A DNA stretch of 64,000 nucleotides, taken from positions 64,001 through 128,000 of the forward strand of contig JAGXFU010000005.1 of NCBI GenBank assembly GCA_024637115.1, written 5' to 3'. This stretch comes from Actinomycetes bacterium (GTDB taxonomy: Bacteria; Actinomycetota; Coriobacteriia; Anaerosomatales; JAGXFU01). Positions 1 through 6,819 of the stretch are shown in pieces. The position numbers and the translations under genes were made by a program. The notes beneath the pieces are model-generated. The model was not told where the DNA came from. It did not search any database and worked only from the letters and a program-made list of their open reading frames with translations. Each line of letters starts with the position of its first letter. The stretch's first letter is position 1.

Positions 1-259
1 GACGTGCTTCATCCTCGAGGCGCTTGAGATCCTCACCATGGGCGATGTCACTGTCGGTCGCGATGCGAAGAACGGGCTTGAGAGCAGTAACGAGATCAGC
101 TTGCGCGACCTCGTGTGACGCCTCCACGACCTCCCCGATCTCGGAACCTCTCTCGGTCTCGACTATGACGATGTCACCCGGTTCGGGATCTTTGCCTGCG
201 GGATCGAAGGACAATACCTTCGATGAAAAGCGGAGCCTGACTCCCACTATCGTGGGCAA
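1..259 (-). CDS. ricT: PSP1-domain protein RicT/YaaT, 3' part outside the window
   Basis: This is the N-terminal ~86 residues of a PSP1-domain protein; the gene runs off the left edge of the window. I translated it by hand from a TTG start at 257-259. The protein opens MPTIVGVRLR and contains DIVIVETERGSEIGEVVEA, the beta-rich start typical of the PSP1/RicT family. RicT (YaaT) homologues take part in RNA-processing and developmental regulation complexes in Bacillus. The gene lies directly downstream of tmk and holB, a neighbourhood commonly seen for ricT in Gram-positive bacteria. The proposed start overlaps the holB stop by 13 bases. The exact start is uncertain, because GTG codons occur a few codons later. 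Confidence 0.8.
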   Translation of the reverse strand, partial: MPTIVGVRLRFSSKVLSFDPAGKDPEPGDIVIVETERGSEIGEVVEASHEVAQADLVTALKPVLRIATDSDIAHGEDLKRLEDEAR

Positions 260-1374
260 TTGAGAACCTCCTGAATATCGAACAGCATGGCCTCGACGGC
301 CAACTGGGGACTCACATTATACGAGATACGCTGTCGCGTCTGCGAAACAGCTTCAAGTGCACGTGTCGCTGCAGTCGGCGTAATGACCGCTCCGACCTCT
401 TCCATGGCATCGGCGACGTCTGCATTCGCGATCAAATCACCTACGCGCAAGCTTATCGTCAAGCAATCCCGCAGCCAACTCTCCGTGATGTTGAGAATCT
501 CGCCAACACCCTCGCGCTCGCGGGCCGTGAGTTCACGCTTGTGTCGGTCGGCAATATCCTTGCCTCCGGACTTGCCAAGGAACTCTTCTCGCTCTCGCAC
601 CTCTTCGGCCTGTACGACCTTGAGATCCTCGAGTGGGGCCTTGACCGCTTTGAGCAGATCGCGAGCCGCACGCAGCACATCATGCCCGTCCATGACCGTA
701 AGATCCTTGAGTACGCCAAGCATCCTGAGCCGCGCATCACGACGAGATGACGACTCCAGGAACTCGACGGCACGAGCCATCACACCTCCCGTAGCAGCCA
801 GCGCTGCGCGTGCCTCGGTGGCACTGGCACCGGTTCGCTCGACGAGCATGCCCTCGGCCAACTCCGGAGAGGCCCTTCTGAAGCGAACGACGCGACAGCG
901 TGATGAGACGGTTGGAATGACCGAATCAAATGAAGGAGCGAGCAGGATGATGATGACGTCGTCGGGCGGCTCCTCGAGCGTCTTGAGGAACGCATTGGCC
1001 GAACCATCGTTGAACATCTCGGCTGCTTCGATGATGTATATCTTGCGGTCTGCCTCAACAGGTCTCAGATTCACATCATGGATGACATCACGAATCTGTC
1101 CGACCATGTAGCTTGCCGCGCCCTCGGGACGCGTAATGTGAATATCGGGATGCAGGCCCTGCTTGACGCGCTGACACGCTCTACACGCGCCGCATCCATC
1201 ATCTCCACAGAACAGCGCACACGCGAGCGCTCGCGCGGTGCTCTTCTTGCCGGAACCCGGAGGACCCACGAATAGATACGCGTGGGCTACCGTGCCCGTC
1301 TCAACGGCAGTGCGCAGGTGATCCGCCACCTTGGCCTGGCCAACGAGTTCATCCCACACGCAGCGAGTCATCAT
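247..1374 (-). CDS. holB: DNA polymerase III delta' subunit
   Basis: Clamp-loader subunit of the replicative polymerase (375 aa). It belongs to the AAA+ family and works in the delta/delta'/tau complex that loads the sliding clamp. Visible features are a P-loop GPPGSGKKST near residue 38, a four-cysteine zinc module (CGDDGCGACRACQ) just after it, LKTLEEPPDDV in the central part and the SSRCRVVRF segment containing the SRC motif near residue 157. The C-terminal third is less conserved, as usual for this family. The start overlaps the tmk stop by 4 bases, so the two are translationally coupled, and the stop overlaps the start of ricT. Confidence 0.93.
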   Translation of the reverse strand: MMTRCVWDELVGQAKVADHLRTAVETGTVAHAYLFVGPPGSGKKSTARALACALFCGDDGCGACRACQRVKQGLHPDIHITRPEGAASYMVGQIRDVIHDVNLRPVEADRKIYIIEAAEMFNDGSANAFLKTLEEPPDDVIIILLAPSFDSVIPTVSSRCRVVRFRRASPELAEGMLVERTGASATEARAALAATGGVMARAVEFLESSSRRDARLRMLGVLKDLTVMDGHDVLRAARDLLKAVKAPLEDLKVVQAEEVREREEFLGKSGGKDIADRHKRELTAREREGVGEILNITESWLRDCLTISLRVGDLIANADVADAMEEVGAVITPTAATRALEAVSQTRQRISYNVSPQLAVEAMLFDIQEVLNCPR

Positions 1375-2009
1375 CGCCCACCAATGCGCTCAAGACCGGG
1401 GAGCCTTGCTGCGACGGTGATGATACGCTCCGCGACTTCATCAACAGTGCCGTGCGCGTCGACCACCACTACCCTCTCCGGTTCTGCGGCTGCAATCGCA
1501 AGATAGCCCTCACGCAGACGGGCATGAAAATCAATCTCCTCGGCCTCAAGCCGATCGGCGCCCAGGCGAGTGGCCCGCTCGAGCCCATACGCGGGATCGA
1601 GATCGAGCACGATGGTCAGGTTTGGCACGAGCCCCCCCGTCGCGAAACGGTTGAGCGCCTCGACCTCGGGAAGCGGCAGACCACGTCCGTATCCCTGATA
1701 GGCGGTCGAAGAGTCGTAGTGACGATCGCACACGACCACAACGCCTCTGGCAAGTGCGGGTTTGATGCGCTCCGCTACGAGTTGTGCGCGGCTGGCCTCG
1801 TAGAGCAGGAGCTCCGCCCGGGCATCCATCTCCACATGCGCCGGGTCCAAGAGCGCGTCTCGGACGACTTCGCCTACACGTGTGCCACCGGGCTCGCGAA
1901 GGAACAGCACTTCGTATCCCGCATTGGTCATGCGTTCGACAAAGCGCTCCAGTTGCGTGGACTTGCCTGAGCCCTCGCCGCCTTCGAATGTCACAAACAC
2001 GCCGGTCAC
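1371..2009 (-). CDS. tmk: Thymidylate kinase
   Basis: Phosphorylates dTMP to dTDP for DNA synthesis (212 aa, normal length). The N-terminal P-loop reads FEGGEGSGKSTQ, the DR(H/Y) region is CDRHYDSSTAYQGYGRG, and a LID segment with LGADRLEAEEIDFHARL lies near residue 150. The start overlaps the stop of the fumarase beta gene by 4 bases (ATGA), and the stop overlaps the holB start by 4 bases. It therefore belongs to the long operon that starts with mdh. Confidence 0.96.
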   Translation of the reverse strand: MTGVFVTFEGGEGSGKSTQLERFVERMTNAGYEVLFLREPGGTRVGEVVRDALLDPAHVEMDARAELLLYEASRAQLVAERIKPALARGVVVVCDRHYDSSTAYQGYGRGLPLPEVEALNRFATGGLVPNLTIVLDLDPAYGLERATRLGADRLEAEEIDFHARLREGYLAIAAAEPERVVVVDAHGTVDEVAERIITVAARLPGLERIGGR

Positions 2010-2578
2010 GACCGCTCCCCCTCTTCACGCCACGCGAGTGGAGCCTCACGATAGAGATCCGCACCGTGTACGTCGATAGCCACGAATGCCGGGAACTCAT
2101 CGAGCGTCAGACGCACGAGCGCCTCGGTCCCCAACTCGTTGTAGGCGACCGGTACCGCAGCGGTGACTTTGGTCGCCAGGAGCGCCGCCGCTCCCCCGAC
2201 TGCAGCGAAGTATACCGAACCCGTGTCCTGACATGCGGCACGTACCTCCTCGGCACGTACGCCTTTGCCGATCATGGCCACGATTCCCGCGTTGAGCAGT
2301 TCGGGTGTCCATGCATCCATGCGCGCTGCAGTCGTTGGGCCAACGGCTCCCGCAACGAGACCCGCGGCCGGCGGTGTGGGCCCCGCATAGAAGAGCGTCT
2401 GGCCTGCAAGACCGTGCGGCAGTTCACCCGTATCGCGCAGTTCAGAGACGATGCGTTCGTGCGTCGCGTCCCGCGCGGTGTAGACAGGGCCGGAAAGCAG
2501 CACGGCATCGCCGGCGCGCAACCCGGTAAGTGCATCGCGTGAGACAGGAAGGTGCAGATGAACGGGGGCGTCAGCCAT
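2006..2578 (-). CDS. fumB: Class I fumarate hydratase, beta (C-terminal) subunit
   Basis: C-terminal domain of the two-subunit iron-sulfur fumarase/L(+)-tartrate dehydratase family, which interconverts fumarate and malate with the alpha subunit encoded 1.5 kb upstream. Family signatures are LRAGDAVLLSGPVYTARDATH near the N-terminus, LFYAGPTPP, GPTTAARMD, GKGVRAEE, and LGTEAL.RLTLDEFPAFVAIDVHG near the end. I chose the ATG at 2578 (190 aa, protein begins MADAPVHL). The longer reading frame adds an unrelated arginine-rich extension. The ATG overlaps the stop of the MFS gene by 8 bases. Separation from the alpha gene by a transporter gene is unusual. Confidence 0.9.
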   Translation of the reverse strand: MADAPVHLHLPVSRDALTGLRAGDAVLLSGPVYTARDATHERIVSELRDTGELPHGLAGQTLFYAGPTPPAAGLVAGAVGPTTAARMDAWTPELLNAGIVAMIGKGVRAEEVRAACQDTGSVYFAAVGGAAALLATKVTAAVPVAYNELGTEALVRLTLDEFPAFVAIDVHGADLYREAPLAWREEGERS

Positions 2579-4121
2579 TCGATCGCTCCTCGGCAGGTGT
2601 GCGCCAGCTGAGTCGACGGAATGCGTAGACCGCGGCGCCGAGCACAATGAACGACGCGAGTTGCAGGGCCAGCTGTGAACCGGTGACGGTCACCTTGGCC
2701 AGTTCGCCGCCCTGGCTCTGAACGACGCGCTTGACGATACCCGCCGCAAAGTCGCCCAGAGGCGCCATGACGATCATCGAGATAAGCAGCGAGACGCGAA
2801 TGACCGATTCCAGCGCGGTGAACACGCGTCCGCGAATCTCATCTGCCACGGTGTAGATCACGTAGGTATTGCCAGCCACGGTCACGGTAGCGATTCCGAA
2901 TCCGGCGGTGGCGGCGAACACACCGGCCACGCCGTACGTGTTCGAACTCGCGAATCCGAACATAGCGAACCCGAATCCGGCAACACCCCCGAGAAAGAGC
3001 AGTTGAAGCGAGAGCTTCTCCGCGAGACGCGGGACGACCAACGCGCCAACCACCATACCGACAGCGAGAAACACCAGCATGAAGGTCTGCGGTGATGTCG
3101 CGAGGCTGTTGAGCAACTCGCTGCGGCCAAGGAAGGGGCCGAATCCTGACAACTCCTGCTGCACGAACACGAGACCGACGGGGATGATCGTGCCGCCCCC
3201 GAGTATCGCCGCACCGATCGTGACAAGAAAGCCTTTCAGTTCGGCATGGGATCCAAGGAATCGAAATGATTCAACGACGTCCTTGCCGATCAACGAGAGA
3301 TCGAACATCGCGCCATCGTGCCGTGCCTGCGCGTGAACCTTGATGCCCCAAAGAGCCAATGCTGAGGCGAGGAACGTGATCGAGTCGAGAAACACACCGG
3401 CGCGGGGGCCGAGCAATGCCGGGGCAAAGAAGTCGATGAGTGTGTTGATCAGATTGATGTCTACAGACTGAACCGTGCGTATGAGCGCCTCGAATGCCGC
3501 GAGGATGGCACCTGCTCCCGCGAGACCAACGATCATGCTCGCCTGCTGGGTAGTGTAGGACAAGCCGTTGGCTGCGGTGATGTCTTCTTCGTTAACGAGA
3601 TGCGGGATGAGCGCATTCTTGGAGGGGAAGAAGAATAGCGACGCAGTCTCCATGAGGAGCACGACTGTGTAGATGAGCGCCAGCTGAGGGCCGGGCGCGA
3701 GTCCGGCGATGCCAATGAGCCCAAGAGCGAGTGCTGCCCGTGTGAGGTCGCAGGTGATCATGGTGCGGCGCCGGTCGAACCGGTCAACGAACACGCCGAT
3801 CACCGAACTGAAGATGAGCGCGGGAATGATCTTGGCGATCATGATCCCGGCCACTGCGAACGATGACCCGCCTGACAATGTCGTGACGAGCGGCATGAGG
3901 AACCCGATGACAAGCCAGTCGCCGATCCCGCTCACGAACTGACTGATCCAGAGTCTGCGAAAGCCAGAGTTGCCTGCAAGCCTACGATAGGCCCCGCCCG
4001 ATGAGAAAGCAGCTCTGCCAGCCTCGGACTCCGTCACCGGCGTGGGGTCGAGATTCTCTTCTTCCGCAAACTCTCCAATATCATCAAATGTGTGATCGGG
4101 AGTGATCTCCTCACGCGACAT
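2571..4121 (-). CDS. MFS transporter, 12-TM type
   Basis: Major facilitator superfamily membrane protein (516 aa). A soluble acidic N-terminal tail of about 55 residues precedes roughly 12 hydrophobic helices. The loop between helices 2 and 3 carries the MFS motif A, here GVFVDRFDRRRTM. The overall pattern (SGIGDWLVIGFLMPL, NALIPHLV, AANGLSYTTQQ, GAALDFLTF-like positions) resembles the MFS_3/EntS-like drug and siderophore efflux group rather than known dicarboxylate carriers. The gene lies between the two fumarase subunit genes and overlaps both (11 bases with alpha, 8 with beta). Co-expression with malate and fumarate enzymes is therefore likely, but the substrate cannot be read from the sequence. 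Confidence 0.88.
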   Translation of the reverse strand: MSREEITPDHTFDDIGEFAEEENLDPTPVTESEAGRAAFSSGGAYRRLAGNSGFRRLWISQFVSGIGDWLVIGFLMPLVTTLSGGSSFAVAGIMIAKIIPALIFSSVIGVFVDRFDRRRTMITCDLTRAALALGLIGIAGLAPGPQLALIYTVVLLMETASLFFFPSKNALIPHLVNEEDITAANGLSYTTQQASMIVGLAGAGAILAAFEALIRTVQSVDINLINTLIDFFAPALLGPRAGVFLDSITFLASALALWGIKVHAQARHDGAMFDLSLIGKDVVESFRFLGSHAELKGFLVTIGAAILGGGTIIPVGLVFVQQELSGFGPFLGRSELLNSLATSPQTFMLVFLAVGMVVGALVVPRLAEKLSLQLLFLGGVAGFGFAMFGFASSNTYGVAGVFAATAGFGIATVTVAGNTYVIYTVADEIRGRVFTALESVIRVSLLISMIVMAPLGDFAAGIVKRVVQSQGGELAKVTVTGSQLALQLASFIVLGAAVYAFRRLSWRTPAEERSNG

Positions 4122-4950
4122 CGATGCTCACCGACCTCAATGCGCTGCAGCCCATGTTGAGAGCTACGGGAAGCGCAGCGATGTGGCAGGGAGCCGTCAC
4201 GAGGTTGACTGCAAGAGCAGTGGTATCGCCCCCGAGAGCCCCGGGTCCGATACCGAGCGCATTGACCTCAGTGAGCAGTCGGTGCTCGAAGTCGGCTGCA
4301 CGCGGATCCGGGTTCGGTTCATCCAGCCTCCGCAAAAGCGCCTTCTTGGCGAGTTTGGGGACACTGTCGAATGTAGCGCCAACGGCGAGGCCGATCACGA
4401 GGGGCGGACATGCACCACTGGCCTTGGCCGAAACATGTCCGAGTACGAAATCGATCACGCCGTGTTCACCGGCCGAGGGTTCAAGCATGACAAGAGCGGA
4501 CGCGTTGTCGGAGCCGCCCCCTTTGAGCATCACGTGCACCGTGGCCCCTGTTCCCGGTCGCGTGGAGACATCGATGAATGCCGGGGTGTTGTCACCGGTA
4601 TTGGAGCGGTCAAAGAGTGCGTCACGAGCCACGCTCATGCGTAGTCCGGCCGTCCGGTACACAGATGCAACGGCCTCGTTCACATGATGCTGAAGATCCT
4701 GTAGAGGCGGCTCCTCCTGGCCCACCTCGACCCAGACCCACACGGTTCCCGTGTCCTGACACAAAGGCACCTGTGTGCGTGCCGCAATATGTGCGTTGTC
4801 GACCAGCTGTGTGAGAATCGCCGCGCCACGCTCCGAACGCTCGCGAGCAAGAGAGTCGCTCATCGCAGCGAGCACGTCGGGTCGCAACTCGGTGGCAGCG
4901 CGAAGGATTCCCTCGGCTACCGTAGATGCGATGACCGCGGCATCAATCAC
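4111..4950 (-). CDS. fumA: Class I fumarate hydratase, alpha (N-terminal) subunit
   Basis: Catalytic [4Fe-4S] subunit of the two-subunit fumarase (279 aa). Three cysteines sit in family contexts and should ligate the cluster: C64 in VPLCQDTGTV, C181 in GACPPLVIGLAVG and C268 in MGCSALRS. The KGGGSDNAS segment near residue 143 is also diagnostic. With malate dehydrogenase just upstream (4-base gap), the pair would run malate to fumarate, either in the TCA cycle or as a reductive branch feeding fumarate respiration. The start codon at 4950 fits the spacing after mdh. The stop overlaps the MFS gene. Confidence 0.93.
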   Translation of the reverse strand: MIDAAVIASTVAEGILRAATELRPDVLAAMSDSLARERSERGAAILTQLVDNAHIAARTQVPLCQDTGTVWVWVEVGQEEPPLQDLQHHVNEAVASVYRTAGLRMSVARDALFDRSNTGDNTPAFIDVSTRPGTGATVHVMLKGGGSDNASALVMLEPSAGEHGVIDFVLGHVSAKASGACPPLVIGLAVGATFDSVPKLAKKALLRRLDEPNPDPRAADFEHRLLTEVNALGIGPGALGGDTTALAVNLVTAPCHIAALPVALNMGCSALRSVSIDVA

Positions 4951-4954
4951 GCGT

Positions 4955-5890
4955 TCAGCCCCTCAGGCCCATCGAGTCGAGGGCTTCTGCAATGGTAGCG
5001 GCCGATGCCTGCATTCGCCTGAGATCCGCATCATCCAGTTCTAGTTCGGGAATCGCCATGACCCCGTCTCGTCCGAGTGTCGCGGGAACCGACATATAGA
5101 GATCAGAGACACCGTACTCGCCGTCGAGATAGACACAGCTCGGTACCGTGGCACCCGTGTTGCCGAGAACCGCCTCGACCATGCTGACCACGGATGCGGC
5201 AGGGGCATAGAATGCGCTGCCTGTCTTGAGGAACGCCACGACTTCAGCGCCGCCAAAGACGGTCCGCTCCACGAGTGCCTCAACTTCATCAGCAGGCAGA
5301 GTGTCGGCCAGAACGGTCCCCGCAACCATTGAGTGACGCGGCAGTGGAACCATTGCGTCGCCGTGCGCACCACACGCGAGAGCCTCAACGGAATCGATCG
5401 GCACGTTGAGCGCCTTGGCGATGAAGTATGCGAAACGTGCTGAATCGAGCACGCCCCCCATACCAAAGATGCGCTCCTTGGGCAGCCCGGACTCCTTGAG
5501 CGCAAGGTAGGTCATGATGTCGAGCGGGTTGGTCACGCAGATGACGATCGCGTCCGGAGACGCAGACACGACCTGCGGAATCACGGAGCGCACGATTCCT
5601 GCATTCGCCGACAGAAGATCATCACGCGTCATGCCCGGCTTTCGCGGCAGTCCCGCGGTGACAACCACGAGATCGGATCCCGCGGTGTCCGCATAATCAT
5701 TGGTGCCCGAGACGCGTGGCCCGAACTGCAGCACCGATCGCGAGTGCATCATGTCGAGCGCTTTGCCCTGCGGCAAACCCTCTGCGACATCTACCAGTAC
5801 TACATCAGCGACCTGTCTGATTGCGAGCAAAAATGCGGCGGTAGCGCCAACCTGACCAGCGCCGACTACCGTCACCTTGGGATAACTCAT
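4955..5890 (-). CDS. mdh: Malate dehydrogenase (LDH-like type)
   Basis: NAD-dependent malate dehydrogenase (311 aa). The Rossmann motif is VVGAGQVGATAA (residues 8-19), and an acidic residue at 34 (LVDV) suits NAD. Substrate arginines are R83 and R89 in GLPRKPGMTRDDL, with N121 in VTNPLD, R152 in VLDSARF and catalytic H176 in GAHGDAM. Arg at position 83, where lactate dehydrogenases have Gln, supports malate specificity. A clear ribosome site (GGGAGG) precedes the ATG. This is the first gene of a seven-gene operon continuing to ricT, with a candidate extended -10 element about 100 bases upstream. Confidence 0.95.
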   Translation of the reverse strand: MSYPKVTVVGAGQVGATAAFLLAIRQVADVVLVDVAEGLPQGKALDMMHSRSVLQFGPRVSGTNDYADTAGSDLVVVTAGLPRKPGMTRDDLLSANAGIVRSVIPQVVSASPDAIVICVTNPLDIMTYLALKESGLPKERIFGMGGVLDSARFAYFIAKALNVPIDSVEALACGAHGDAMVPLPRHSMVAGTVLADTLPADEVEALVERTVFGGAEVVAFLKTGSAFYAPAASVVSMVEAVLGNTGATVPSCVYLDGEYGVSDLYMSVPATLGRDGVMAIPELELDDADLRRMQASAATIAEALDSMGLRG

Positions 5891-5993
5891 CTATTCATGC
5901 CTCCCGAATCTGTGCCTTTTGCGCGCGGGGGAACGGAATCGTTGGAGCCCCCGCAAACTCAACGGCCCGCGTCGGGGCCGCTGGTGATGCCCG

Positions 5994-6002
5994 ATTCTAC
6001 CA
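5994..6002 (-). promoter_or_regulatory. Candidate extended -10 promoter of the mdh operon
   Basis: On the minus strand the sequence reads TGGTAGAAT, an extended -10 (TGN plus TAGAAT, five of six matches to TATAAT). It lies about 104 bases upstream of the mdh ATG. No good -35 is visible at 17 bases, which is common for extended -10 promoters. It also lies just beyond the 3' end of the nitrilase-like gene. Confidence 0.4.
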
Positions 6003-6036
6003 TGCAACCAGCCGCCGAGTGCACCGGCAGCGGCGC

Positions 6037-6720
6037 TCAGGACAGGTCGGCGAGATAGCCGACCTCGGCCTTGCGTCCCTGGTGACGGGCAACGCGCTGT
6101 TCGAGGATCGGAGGCAGTGCCGGAAGGGCCTCGCGCGGCTCTGGTGCGGCCACAGGAACGACGACATCGGCAAGCAGTATCTCCTCGTCCGTTGACGCCT
6201 CTGCCAGGATCTCGCCAAGCATCACGATCGCGCTCCCACCATGACCGGGCTCGGCAAATTCCCCGCCCGAGGATTCACAGATCAATACGAGCCCCGTGAC
6301 CGCCCGGCTCAGTCCGATCCCGTATTCGAGAACCGCTTCGGCCTGTAGTTCCGAATGCGCCAGCGGACGCATCACGACTGCCTCGGGGAGCGAGCGCGCG
6401 AGAGTGCTGGCGATATCGGACAGCAGGCATTCATCGGACACGAGGAGTGCCGTCTCGCCAAGGGGTGTTGCCCGCAACGCGACCTCTTCGGCGACATCCT
6501 CGCGAAATGGTAGCAGCAGCGCGGTTCCTTCGGCACAACCCTCCAACTTGGAGAGAATCGCGTCCCGCGCAGCGTCGGCGTTTGCAACAAGCGACGGAAC
6601 AACCGGACACACGACGACCTCGGCGCCCCGCTTGCATGCTTCGCTAATCGAAGAGGCGAGCGCATCCGCATCAGCGGTCATCTCACCACGAATACGATGC
6701 TGAACCAGCGCGATCTTCAT
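6037..6720 (-). CDS. Nitrilase-superfamily-like protein lacking the catalytic triad
   Basis: A 227-residue protein with the sandwich-fold outline of the carbon-nitrogen hydrolase (nitrilase) superfamily. It starts MKIALVQHRI, then has GAEVVVCPVVPSL, and near the end AVTGLVLICESSGG followed by HGGSAIVMLGEILAEAS and EEILLADV, the usual order of this fold. The catalytic Glu, Lys and Cys of active members are not recognisable. The position of the nucleophile (typically LICYD) reads LLVSDE. Length is shorter than the usual ~260-300. A GTG four codons upstream keeps the frame open, but GGAGG lies between the two starts, so the ATG at 6720 is chosen. Function unknown; a non-catalytic or binding role is inferred. 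Confidence 0.65.
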   Translation of the reverse strand: MKIALVQHRIRGEMTADADALASSISEACKRGAEVVVCPVVPSLVANADAARDAILSKLEGCAEGTALLLPFREDVAEEVALRATPLGETALLVSDECLLSDIASTLARSLPEAVVMRPLAHSELQAEAVLEYGIGLSRAVTGLVLICESSGGEFAEPGHGGSAIVMLGEILAEASTDEEILLADVVVPVAAPEPREALPALPPILEQRVARHQGRKAEVGYLADLS

Positions 6721-6819
6721 GCGGACCTCCACCTAGCGATACGGACTCTCGTTTGAGTTTGCCCCCCGCACGACTTCGTCACACACACCTGCCAAGGAAA
6801 CCCCGTCGGCACCGCATGG

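Noticed and set aside
6045-6064. Hairpin GGTCGGC-GAGATA-GCCGACC
   Set aside because: Lies inside the last codons of the nitrilase-like gene with no U-tract; more likely coding chance than a terminator.
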